Shown piece by piece: positions 39,102 through 46,264 of a stretch of DNA of 46,740 nt. The position numbers were made by a program, and so were the translations under genes. The notes under the pieces were generated by a model. That model had not been told where the DNA came from and did no database searches. It worked only from the letters and a program-made list of their open reading frames with translations. Source of the stretch: Acidobacteriota bacterium (lineage in GTDB: Bacteria; Acidobacteriota; Terriglobia; Terriglobales; Acidobacteriaceae); assembly GCA_028876335.1 (NCBI GenBank), contig JAGWSG010000188.1:1-46740 (forward strand). Direction: 5' to 3'. Each line of letters opens with the position of its first letter. Position 1 is the stretch's first letter.

Positions 39102-39662
39102 ATGACACCTTCATCTGCTCCCGAAGCACGCGTCCCTCTGCTTGAGCGCGAACAAGTGCCGGCTGAGGTCGCCGCGCTCTACGATCAACTCCTTGCCACG
39201 CGTGGAGTTGTCCCGAACATGTTCAAAGCTCTCTCAAACGTGCCACCTCTGGTGCTCGGTGTTGCGCAATTTCTCGTCCCCCTCATGGCAGACAATGCGC
39301 TCTCCGGGTGGTATAAGGAGCTGCTTGCCACGCGCGTCGCATCTCTGAACCGATGCGAGTATTGCGTCAGTGCGCATCGCCATCTTGCCGCAAAGCGCGG
39401 CGCTTCTCCGGAGCAGATTGCCAATCTGGATAGTTACGAGACCGGTCCGTTTTCCGAAAAAGAAAAGATCGGTTTCCGCTTTGCCGACCTGCTACACACC
39501 TCTGGGCACGAAGTCAACGAGTCTTCGTTCGAGTCGGTCCGCATGCATTTCAGCAACGCTGAAATTGTCGAACTGACCGCGGTTTGCGCGGCCTTTGAGT
39601 TCTTTTCCCGCGTAAATTCCTCGTTGCGAATACCCGTCACACCCCTCCCTGCCGGCATCTAA
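39102..39662 (+). CDS. AhpD-like (carboxymuconolactone decarboxylase family) protein
   Basis: A 186-residue protein of the peroxidase-related AhpD-like group. The active-site motif CEYCVSAH (Cys85, Cys88, His92) is the CxxC-x3-H pattern of that family. ELLATRVASLNR precedes it as usual. It probably has alkylhydroperoxidase or related thiol redox activity in the cytosol. The ATG at 39102 is preceded by GGAAAG; frames open as far up as 39012. It is followed by the stress protein gene 69 bases on, on the same strand. Confidence 0.85.
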   Translation: MTPSSAPEARVPLLEREQVPAEVAALYDQLLATRGVVPNMFKALSNVPPLVLGVAQFLVPLMADNALSGWYKELLATRVASLNRCEYCVSAHRHLAAKRGASPEQIANLDSYETGPFSEKEKIGFRFADLLHTSGHEVNESSFESVRMHFSNAEIVELTAVCAAFEFFSRVNSSLRIPVTPLPAGI

Positions 39663-39731
39663 TCTGGTAGTGGTTTGCATATGCGTCACCACGGTTACTT
39701 AACAGTGGCGCACTTTGAAAGGAGTACTTCC

Positions 39732-40619
39732 GTGCCAGTGACTGGCAATCATCCAGAGGTCAACGTCGACACCGTAGTTTTTGCAACCGATTTCTGCGCT
39801 TCTTCAGAAACAGCAGGCCTTTATGCCCTGCAGCTTGCTGAACACTTGCATGCCTCGCTGCTTGTTGCGCATTCGTTTCTCCTCACTAGGGCAGCAGAGG
39901 AAGCGGAGCTCCGAACCCATGCGGAAAGCCGCCAGCGCGCTGACTTGGAAATAATCCTCAATGAGAAAACCCAGGCGCTCAGCTCGTCCCGCGTCCGCGT
40001 AACCTCAGCACTTGTGGAAGGGGCTGCACACGAAGCCATCCCGCTGCTTGCTGAAAAGCATGCTCCTGCTCTTGTCGTTCTCGGCACGCACGGGGGAGGG
40101 CGCCTGGAGCACGAACTCATCGGCTCCGTTGCTGAGCGCATATTGCGGTCCACTCGCTGGCCCTGCCTCACCATTAATCCGCACGTTGCCAAGCCGGCGG
40201 GCCCCACACTCTCTTTCAAGCGCGTTCTCTTCGCAACAGATTTCACGCCAGCCGCCACACGCGCAGCTGTCTTTGCCATCTCGTTTTCTGAAGATGCTGA
40301 AGGCTCGCTCGACGTACTCAACGTTTTGCCCGACTCAGCACGCAACAATTCTCAGGAATGGGAGGAGACAAAGGAACGATTCACCCGAGCACTTGAGCAG
40401 TTGGTTCCAAATCATGCGCGTGAATTCATCAGTCCACACACCTTCGTTGAAACCGGAGACGCACACAAGCGCATCCTTGCGCATGTGCGCGAGCGCTCCA
40501 TAGACCTTCTGGTACTTGGCATACGCAAGTCCTCGCACCTTGGTCTGGAGATGCGCACATCGACGGCATTCCACCTCATTGCCAATGCGGAATGTCCAGT
40601 CCTTACCATCACAAGCTAG
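39732..40619 (+). CDS. Tandem universal stress protein (two UspA domains)
   Basis: A 295-residue protein made of two UspA domains. Domain 1 (about 10-145) starts with TVVFATDFCASSETAGLYAL and ends with the nucleotide-binding loop GTHGGGRLEHELIGSVAERIL. Domain 2 (about 158-294) starts with RVLFATDFTPAATRAAVFAI and ends with GIRKSSHLGLEMRTSTAFHLI, in which the Gly-rich ATP loop is less well kept. A GTG at 39732 with AAAGGAG seven bases upstream is the likely start. The gene follows the AhpD-like gene, so the pair may answer oxidative stress. Confidence 0.88.
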   Translation: MPVTGNHPEVNVDTVVFATDFCASSETAGLYALQLAEHLHASLLVAHSFLLTRAAEEAELRTHAESRQRADLEIILNEKTQALSSSRVRVTSALVEGAAHEAIPLLAEKHAPALVVLGTHGGGRLEHELIGSVAERILRSTRWPCLTINPHVAKPAGPTLSFKRVLFATDFTPAATRAAVFAISFSEDAEGSLDVLNVLPDSARNNSQEWEETKERFTRALEQLVPNHAREFISPHTFVETGDAHKRILAHVRERSIDLLVLGIRKSSHLGLEMRTSTAFHLIANAECPVLTITS

Positions 40620-40645
40620 TGAGATTGGTACATATCAATCTCACT
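40618..40645. terminator. Shared hairpin of convergent Usp and esterase genes
   Basis: AGTGAGATTG (40618-40627) and CAATCTCACT (40636-40645) are perfect 10-base arms. The hairpin overlaps the stop codons of both convergent genes and is followed by TTT in the plus direction, so it may terminate both transcripts. Confidence 0.6.
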
Positions 40646-41723
40646 TTGCCAGGTGTTTCAGGAAAAAATTTGCCATGGTGTGATTGGCTTCAATCGCCTC
40701 CGGCAGTTGCGGGTCATACCAGAACGCATGGGGCAGCGCATCGAACAGTTCCAGATGAGCATCCACGCCTGCATTGATGTACGCACGCTCCAGATTGGCC
40801 GTCCCGCTTAAAAGCAAGTCGCGGCCACTGGTAATGAACAATGTCGGGGGCATTCCATGCAAGTCGCTGTAGATGGGCGAAAGCACAGGATCCTTCGGAT
40901 CTGCCTTGCCCACATAAAAAGGATCATGCGCACCCGGCTCTGGCGGGTCGAGATGCCCACTTAAGCCTCGCAGTGCATACATCGCAATCGAGTCCCCGGC
41001 ACGGACAAAGTCGCCCATGCCACTAAAGATGCCCAGCGCCGCAGGCAATGGCAATCCAAGCTGCTTGATGCGTGATGCCACTTCCGCGGTAAGAATTGCG
41101 CCGGCTGAAGTTCCGTAAATTACGATGTGATCTGGCTGGTACTTCTTCAGCAGTTGTTTGTACACGGAGATGGAATCATCAACGGCAGCCGGAAACGGAT
41201 GCTCCGGTGCCAGCCTGTACAACACGGCCACTACCTTGATGCCCGTATAGCTGGCAATCGGAATTGACTCCGTATACGATCCGGAATCTGAATTGAATCC
41301 GCCGCCGTGCAAATTCATCAGGACTCTGTCCTTATCGGCCTCTTTCAGATTGGAAGGCGTCACCACTCGAACTGGCACCCCGGCCATCGTTGTTTCTTCA
41401 ATGGTGTTTGGGCATATCTTCGTCCACTCCACACGGGCGCGCGCAGTGTACTCATCCGTATGTTTCCGTCTTTCCGCCAGCGACTGCGGCGGTCCTTGAT
41501 CCGGCTCCTGCCGGCTCAGGAACTTCCGTGCCTGCTCGCTTATCGTTTCCGGCACAGGCACTACGCGCGTCACATGCGCTGTTCCATTTGCGTCAATATA
41601 GCTAGTATCGCGGGTGGGCGCCTCCGCGGCGGTCGTCGGCTTCAACATTTCGTGGCCCATCTGCTGCGCCAGCAATCCCGGCACGGCCATTAACGCGAAG
41701 ACTCCAGCAATAACTCTCTTCAT
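40641..41723 (-). CDS. Exported alpha/beta hydrolase, hormone-sensitive-lipase type
   Basis: A 360-residue esterase. A signal peptide (MKRVIAGVFALMAVPGLLAQ) is followed by a linker. The fold shows the oxyanion-hole motif HGGGF (139-143) and the nucleophile elbow YGTSAGA with Ser206. The Asp is in ITSGRDLLLSG and the His in DALPHAFWY. This is the HSL (family IV) layout, which acts on short acyl esters. GGGAG precedes the ATG at 41723; the longer frame from 41834 has no signal at its N-terminus. It stands alone. Confidence 0.9.
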   Translation of the reverse strand: MKRVIAGVFALMAVPGLLAQQMGHEMLKPTTAAEAPTRDTSYIDANGTAHVTRVVPVPETISEQARKFLSRQEPDQGPPQSLAERRKHTDEYTARARVEWTKICPNTIEETTMAGVPVRVVTPSNLKEADKDRVLMNLHGGGFNSDSGSYTESIPIASYTGIKVVAVLYRLAPEHPFPAAVDDSISVYKQLLKKYQPDHIVIYGTSAGAILTAEVASRIKQLGLPLPAALGIFSGMGDFVRAGDSIAMYALRGLSGHLDPPEPGAHDPFYVGKADPKDPVLSPIYSDLHGMPPTLFITSGRDLLLSGTANLERAYINAGVDAHLELFDALPHAFWYDPQLPEAIEANHTMANFFLKHLAK

Positions 41724-41879
41724 CGCAAGCACTCCCTTCAAGAAAGCGCCCACTGGAATCTTTTCTGATGGGCCCTCATGTGCGCCAACCAAGATACCAG
41801 AGAGTTCAAGCTGCCGTCTCCTTATTGACTTCAATCAGGTTTAATCTCTTGTCCAGGAGCCTTACCGCTAAACCCCTGA

Positions 41880-41925
41880 CAATGCAAAGGGAGAAACAGC
41901 CACAACTGTTTCTCCCTTTGCATTG
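41880..41925 (-). terminator. Perfect 20-bp hairpin after the sigma-like gene
   Basis: Arms at 41880-41899 and 41906-41925 are exact inverse copies (each containing GCAAAGGGAGAAACAG or its complement) around CCACAA. It lies 14 bases past the stop codon of the minus-strand sigma-like gene, so termination is the simplest role. There is no T tail beyond the stem. Confidence 0.7.
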
Positions 41926-41939
41926 CTCGCCAGGGGATG

Positions 41940-42452
41940 TTATTCCGGCAGCACCAGCAAACCGGCCTTCAGCAACAACTGTGTCAGCCTGTCCAAGGCC
42001 CCTTGAAACTTGTACGAGACGGCACGCGCACTCATGCCAAGCATTGTTGCCGCCTCAGCCTGCGTATACTCCTGGAGCACTATCCTGCAAAGTAACTGTT
42101 GCTCCAGTAAACCCAGCTTCTTGAGGCAACCCTCCACATCGAGCACAAAGATGACTGCGTCCTCAAAGGTCCGTACAGGTCGGCTTGAAACCCATCCTCG
42201 ACCGATTGGATCTTTGAGAATTGAAGGTGCGCGGCCCACTTGCATCGAAGCGTACAGGTATCGCCGGAGCATGCGTTGCGTGTGTCTACGATAAAACGCC
42301 AGGCTCTCCGCAGGGGCCTCTTCATCACTGGCTACGCCATGGAGATCAAGAATTCCAGGCACTTCATACACTCTGGTCTTTACAACTCCTGGCCCCGGCG
42401 TGGGCAAAGTATTTTCAGCCCAGATCATCGGCAATTGCAGCGCTGCGCTCAT
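41940..42452 (-). CDS. Sigma-region-4-like DNA-binding protein
   Basis: A 170-residue protein. The C-terminal 65 residues match sigma-70 region 4: LEQQLLCRIVLQEYTQAEAA, then MLGMSARAVSYKFQGALDRL as the helix-turn-helix. The N-terminal part (YRRHTQRMLRRYLYASMQVG, then GRGWVSSRPVRTFEDAVIF) is basic and does not look like a canonical region 2, so it may not be a true sigma factor. Its start codon overlaps the stop of the zinc-ribbon gene (ATGA at 42449-42452). The pair forms one transcription unit that ends in the hairpin at 41880-41925. Target genes are unknown. Confidence 0.8.
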   Translation of the reverse strand: MSAALQLPMIWAENTLPTPGPGVVKTRVYEVPGILDLHGVASDEEAPAESLAFYRRHTQRMLRRYLYASMQVGRAPSILKDPIGRGWVSSRPVRTFEDAVIFVLDVEGCLKKLGLLEQQLLCRIVLQEYTQAEAATMLGMSARAVSYKFQGALDRLTQLLLKAGLLVLPE

Positions 42453-42670
42453 TCAGCACCCCCTGTCGTTCCGTTCATCAGCTCGATTGCTTCATATGCC
42501 GGCAAGACAGACTTGCGGGATGGCCGGCCTCGACGCTTCCTGCTTTCCGGTGTGGGAAACGCTCTGAGCTTGACTTCGCACTCACGACAGTAGACACTCT
42601 GTTGTTGTTCCGGCCTGAACCACAGGCATCCGCAGCCTTCGCAAATCTTTAGCTGTACACACATATCCAT
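42449..42670 (-). CDS. Zinc-ribbon mini-protein with AT-hook-like motif
   Basis: A 73-residue protein. Cys10 and Cys13 (CEGC) with Cys28 and Cys31 (CREC) make a zinc ribbon. A basic RKRRGRPSRKS stretch (about 44-54) contains the RGRP core of AT-hooks and probably binds DNA minor groove. GGAG lies seven bases before the ATG at 42670. It is translationally coupled to the sigma-like gene, so the two proteins are probably made in a fixed ratio and may work together on DNA or RNA polymerase. I do not recognise a named family. Confidence 0.75.
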   Translation of the reverse strand: MDMCVQLKICEGCGCLWFRPEQQQSVYCRECEVKLRAFPTPESRKRRGRPSRKSVLPAYEAIELMNGTTGGAE

Positions 42671-43191
42671 ATCCGATCTCCGTCTATGTATCCAGTTTTT
42701 GCCATCGGAATTGCACCGGTGGAGTAGATGAGAGGTTGAGCAGGAACTCAGGCTCCTTGAAACCTGGCATAAGCTGCCTGCTGCAGACTCTTGTAAGAGA
42801 AAGTATTTCCCGCGCGCAGATCTGGAAAGCTACGCAAGGTAATGCACCTTTAACCCTTAATGGGCCGCAGTGCTCGTAAAATGTTTTGCCTTTGTTGTCT
42901 ATACATCTTTCTTCTATCTCTAACGGCCATTACAAAGGGAACCGCCATCACACGTTGGCGGTTGAACTACATGCGATATTCCCCGAGAATGCCTTTAAAC
43001 CGGTGTGAGGTAAAGTAAGGTCACTCTAGACAGCCATCATGTTTGAGTCAATGCAACCAGGCTGAATTCGTCCCTCCCGCGTTTCGTTCTTCCCCTAGAG
43101 CCATGCGTATGCAGGCATTTTGTCGCAATGAGTTTTGCTGTGAGAAAAGCTGGGCGTGCTCTCGCCATTTCCAACAGCGGAATTTGCACAC
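42671..43191. other. Divergent intergenic region between two regulators (about 520 bases)
   Basis: It holds a perfect 8-bp inverted repeat AACCGCCA (42940-42947) / TGGCGGTT (42956-42963) with an 8-base loop and no T tail, so more like an operator or RNA hairpin than a terminator. A pyrimidine-rich stretch lies near 42888-42925. No supported gene or convincing sigma-70 promoter was found for either flanking gene. Confidence 0.4.
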
Positions 43192-43896
43192 ATGAATCTC
43201 TCGCAGATCCACGAGCGGCTTCGTATGGAACTGCTCCGTCGCATCGAGCGCGGAACGGTGAGTGTCTCTTTGCTCGCAAGACAAACCGGCTTTGGCCAGT
43301 CGCATCTCTCAAACTTTCTCCACAACCGTCGCCAGCTCTCCCTTGAGGCCATCGACAAAATACTTTCTGCGCAGAGTCTTTCTTTCGTCGACCTATTACC
43401 CGCGCACACGTTTCCTTCGGCACAGCCTATGCACGACGAAAACAGTACCGTCCCTGTGGTCACTCACGAAACCGCCATCTTTGAACGCTATGTGCGGCCT
43501 GCTGCCATTCAATCCATACTCCACGCCCCCGTGGAATCCTTAAGCCAATTACGGATAAGCGCATCCGCCGCAAGGCGATCCTGGCAGCGCTTCATTGCTG
43601 TACAAATCTGTATTGGGGATGCGAGAGCAATGGATCCACTTCTGCTGCCCGGATCCATCTGTGTCCTTGACCGGCATTACGCCTCGACCCGCGCATATCA
43701 CGCAAACCGTCCCACACTCTTCGGTGTACGTAATGGCTCTCGTCTCATCTTGCGCTATGCCGAAACATTGTGCGGGCGTCTCATCCTGCGCCCGCACAAC
43801 ACCGCTTTTCCGCTCGAAGCGTTAGAGATCGATGACACATCCACGATCGAAAGCGTCCTCATCGGCCGCGTCGCGCTCGTCATGCACCGCACTTAG
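43192..43896 (+). CDS. XRE-type regulator with degenerate S24-like C-terminal domain
   Basis: A 234-residue protein. Residues 1-65 form an XRE helix-turn-helix (VSLLARQTGFGQSHLSNFLH, then RRQLSLEAIDKIL). After a linker, residues about 130-232 resemble the LexA/CI S24 fold: VQICIGDARAMDPLLLPGSICVLD corresponds to the GDSM loop, and NGSRLILRY to the strand that carries the catalytic Lys. The Ser and Lys of the dyad are not where expected, so self-cleavage is unlikely and the domain may act as a dimerisation or ligand sensor. The ATG at 43192 starts the helix-turn-helix. It is divergent from the zinc-ribbon/sigma-like pair. Confidence 0.75.
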   Translation: MNLSQIHERLRMELLRRIERGTVSVSLLARQTGFGQSHLSNFLHNRRQLSLEAIDKILSAQSLSFVDLLPAHTFPSAQPMHDENSTVPVVTHETAIFERYVRPAAIQSILHAPVESLSQLRISASAARRSWQRFIAVQICIGDARAMDPLLLPGSICVLDRHYASTRAYHANRPTLFGVRNGSRLILRYAETLCGRLILRPHNTAFPLEALEIDDTSTIESVLIGRVALVMHRT

Positions 43897-43930
43897 AAAT
43901 TTCAACGAGCTGAGCCTGATGTGGTCTCAT

Positions 43931-45319
43931 TTAAAACTCGTGGCCGGCATCTGGATTGTCGAATCGCGTGTACCTTGAGATGAAGTTCAGATGGATTGTT
44001 CCTGTCGGGCCATTGCGCTGCTTTGCGATGATGATTTCCGACTTGGCGCGCTCCTCAGCAGACTGCTCCTCGTCACGGTTGTAGTACGCCTCGCGATGAA
44101 TGAACATCACCACGTCGGCATCCTGCTCAATTGAGCCCGATTCGCGCAGATCGCTCAGCATTGGTCTTTTGTCATCTCCGCGACGCTCGCTGGCACGTGA
44201 AAGCTGCGAAAGCGCAACCACCGGCACATTGAGTTCCTTGGCTAGCGCCTTTAGTCCACGCGAAATAGCCGATACTTCCTGCGTGCGATTTTCATATCTC
44301 TTGCCGCCCGCCGACGGCAGCGTGGCAGACATCAACTGCAGATAGTCCACAACCACAAGGTCCAGTCCGCCGGCGTTCTGTTTCAGCCGCCGCGCCTTGG
44401 CACGCATTTCCGCCAGTGAAATGCCTGCAGTATCGTCGATGAAGAGTCGTGACTCTACCAGCGCGCCCAGCGCATTCTGCAGCTTCTCCTGATCTTCACG
44501 TCCAAGGAAGCCTGTTTGCAGCTTTCGCTGGTCAACCCACGCCTGTGAGGCAAGCATTCTGCGAAGCAGACTCTCTTTACTCATTTCCAGGCTGAACACC
44601 GCAACCGTCGCCTGACTGTTGATAGCGGCGTTCTGTGCGATGTTGATTGCGAATGCCGTCTTTCCCATCGAAGGACGCGCCGCGATAATCACCAACTCGC
44701 CTTTTTGCAGTCCGCTCGTATCGCGATCGAGGTCGGTGAAATTAGTCGCCAACCCGGTGACTTCCCTGCTCTGCTTGTACAGGTTGTCGATCGAGCCGAA
44801 TGAGTTCGCAACAATGCGGTCAAGCGCCTCAAGGCCGCCGCTCACGCCCTTCTCGCTGACTTCAAGCAGTTGGTTCTCAGCTGCGCCAATCACCTCAAGG
44901 GCCGTCTCGCTTTGGTCGGCCGCGCGCGCAATCGCTAGTGAGCAAATGGACATCAGCTTCCGCAGCAGGCTCTTGTCCTTGACGATGCGGATATATTCCT
45001 CGATTACCGGACGGAAAGGTAGCCCCTCAGTAAGTGACGCCAGATATGCCACGCCGCCTACTGCCTCAATTTCCTTGTACCGCTGCAGCTCATGCGACAG
45101 GGTGACGATATCCACTGCGCGCTGCTCGTTCATCAACTCGCTCATGCGCAAGAAGATGCGACGGTGTGAATCGAGAGAAAAGTCGTCCGGCTCCAGCTTC
45201 TCAGCCGCTTCCGAGTGCGCCGCATTATCCAGCAGAATCGCGCCAAGTATCGTCTTCTCGGCGTCTATGTTTGCAGGTAATCCGGCATCAAGACCGGGCA
45301 GATCAGGGATTGTTGCCAT
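43931..45319 (-). CDS. dnaB: Replicative DNA helicase
   Basis: A 462-residue hexameric helicase that unwinds the fork 5' to 3'. The N-terminal DnaB domain begins ANIDAEKTILGAILLD. Walker A is ARPSMGKTA (214-222), Walker B is LDLVVVDYLQLM, and ALSQLSRASERRGDDKRPMLSDL is the conserved C-terminal block. RESGSIEQDADVVMFIHRE follows. No intein or insertion is seen. The start at 45319 begins MATIPDLPGL; the ribosome binding site is weak. rplI and priB/ssb, common neighbours, are absent here. Confidence 0.96.
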   Translation of the reverse strand: MATIPDLPGLDAGLPANIDAEKTILGAILLDNAAHSEAAEKLEPDDFSLDSHRRIFLRMSELMNEQRAVDIVTLSHELQRYKEIEAVGGVAYLASLTEGLPFRPVIEEYIRIVKDKSLLRKLMSICSLAIARAADQSETALEVIGAAENQLLEVSEKGVSGGLEALDRIVANSFGSIDNLYKQSREVTGLATNFTDLDRDTSGLQKGELVIIAARPSMGKTAFAINIAQNAAINSQATVAVFSLEMSKESLLRRMLASQAWVDQRKLQTGFLGREDQEKLQNALGALVESRLFIDDTAGISLAEMRAKARRLKQNAGGLDLVVVDYLQLMSATLPSAGGKRYENRTQEVSAISRGLKALAKELNVPVVALSQLSRASERRGDDKRPMLSDLRESGSIEQDADVVMFIHREAYYNRDEEQSAEERAKSEIIIAKQRNGPTGTIHLNFISRYTRFDNPDAGHEF

Positions 45320-45399
45320 ACATATGAGTCTAGGACGAATTCGAACTGAATGATGCTTGTGAATTGCCGGGGGCAGGTGTGGGAATCGCGGTCACTAAC

Positions 45400-45430
45400 A
45401 AAAAATCCCCGAGACCAGATGGCCCCGGGG
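45400..45430 (-). terminator. Intrinsic terminator of the TadE-like gene
   Basis: CCCCG (45407-45411) pairs with CGGGG (45426-45430), and on the minus strand the stem is followed by a T run at 45405-45400. It lies between the TadE-like remnant and dnaB, and isolates dnaB from upstream transcription. Confidence 0.7.
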
Positions 45431-45484
45431 CTCCCTTCCAACGGAGAAAAACTTGTTTGCCGCCTTGGCGGCCGAAGCCGGTTC

Positions 45485-45660
45485 CTATTGTGAAATCACC
45501 ATCGTTGAGGTACTCGAAACATTCAGAGTCGTTGATTTCCAGAATGGAATGCTCAATGGAAATGCATACGTTACTGTCACCTGCACCTGATTCCCTTGCG
45601 CGGCCGCTGGCGAGCACACATTCGATGTGGAATTACATTTCGTCCACGTTGTGGCGATGG
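45485..45660 (-). pseudogene. TadE-like pilus/secretion protein, 3' remnant cut by an IS element
   Basis: About 58 codons of a minus-strand frame remain, ending GNQVQVTVTYAFPLSIPFW, then LNVSSTSTMVIS. The pattern of a short beta strand (VQVTVTY), Pro/Phe-rich segment, and a Ser/Thr-rich end matches the C-terminus of TadE/TadG-like pseudopilin-related proteins. Upstream of about 45660 the frame runs into IS3-type sequence of opposite orientation, so the 5' part is missing or lies beyond the element. The terminator at 45400-45430 fits its 3' end. Family assignment rests on the tail only. Confidence 0.55.
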
Positions 45661-45985
45661 GCCTGGCTAAAACTGGACCAGATGGACGGCGAGTATTTTG
45701 GCAAGGACCAGCCTGAAGAGGGCCGAGGGATTTTGCCGTTGAAGAAGAAGTTCTCTGTGGAGCAAATTGTAGGAGTGTTGAAACAGGCCGAAGTTGGAGT
45801 TCCTGTGGCTGAGTTGATCCGCAAGGCGGAATCACCGAGCAGACCTACTACCGCTGGAAGGCCAAGTACGCCGGGCTTGAAGTCGATCAGGTGCGTCAGA
45901 TCAGGCAGCTTCGCGACGAGAACACGAAGCTAAAACAGTTGGTCGCGGAACTGACGCTGGATAAGACGATGCTTCAGGATGTTCT

Positions 45986-46020
45986 CTCACCCCATTTCGC
46001 TTCGCTCATGGGGACCCCGA
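45986..46020. repeat. Short palindromic element, copy 1 (in OrfA)
   Basis: A 35-base insertion in the IS reading frame, flanked by TTCT on both sides (45982-45985 and 46021-46024), which looks like a 4-base target duplication. The core is CACCCCAT, a loop, then ATGGGGACCCCG. Removing 39 bases restores the expected DVLRKKS end of OrfA. Confidence 0.7.
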
Positions 46021-46027
46021 TTCTACG

Positions 46028-46034
46028 AAAAAAG
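46028..46034 (+). promoter_or_regulatory. Programmed -1 frameshift site of the IS3 element
   Basis: The slippery heptamer A AAA AAG sits in the OrfA zero frame. Slipping back one base joins OrfA to the OrfB frame (KKVLKPSRRRPLVDH), as in other IS3-family elements. OrfA stops at 46040, just after it. Confidence 0.75.
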
Positions 46035-46225
46035 TCCTGAAGCCCTCACGGCGCCGCCCGCTGGTAGACCATTTGAAGGTCTGCTATCAGTTGAGCGAAC
46101 GGCATGTGTGCGAGGTTCTGGAGATCGGACGAACGACGTGTCGCTACGAAGGTCGCCAGGAGCAGTGGACTGAGCTTCGCATGCGCATGCGTGAGATCGC
46201 TCAGACCCGAGTGCGTTACGGATAC

Positions 46226-46264
46226 CCCACCCCACGGACGAAGACCTGTCCGTGGGGGCCTCGG
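46226..46264. repeat. Short palindromic element, copy 2 (in OrfB)
   Basis: The sequence starts CCCACCCCACGGAC and ends GTCCGTGGGGGCCTCGG, so CCCCACGGAC and GTCCGTGGGG are perfect 10-base arms around GAAGACCT. Its ends match copy 1 (CACCCCA at the left, TGGGGRCCYCG at the right). It separates RYGY from IRVLL in the transposase frame. Confidence 0.7.

Larger units (their letters stand above)
45739..46040 (+). pseudogene. IS3-family OrfA (frameshifted)
   Basis: From a TTG at 45739 (ribosome binding site GAGGG upstream) the frame reads KKKFSVEQIVGVLKQAEVG, then VPVAELIRK: the helix-turn-helix of IS3 OrfA. A single base is missing near 45826-45829 (GCGGAATCACC where GCGGGAATCACC is expected), after which the normal frame TEQTYYRWKAKYAGLEVD, then QVRQIRQLRDENTKLKQLV continues as the leucine-zipper part. 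A 39-base insertion at 45986-46024 keeps the frame, and OrfA would end LRKKS then TGA at 46038-46040. The ATG expected for this group has become TTG, another sign of decay, unless TTG is original. Confidence 0.8.

Noticed and set aside
45364..45933. 189-codon frame running from the dnaB upstream region into the IS
   Set aside because: It begins antisense to the TadE-like remnant, enters the true OrfA frame by chance at about 45739 and leaves it after the 1-base deletion. Not a gene as such.
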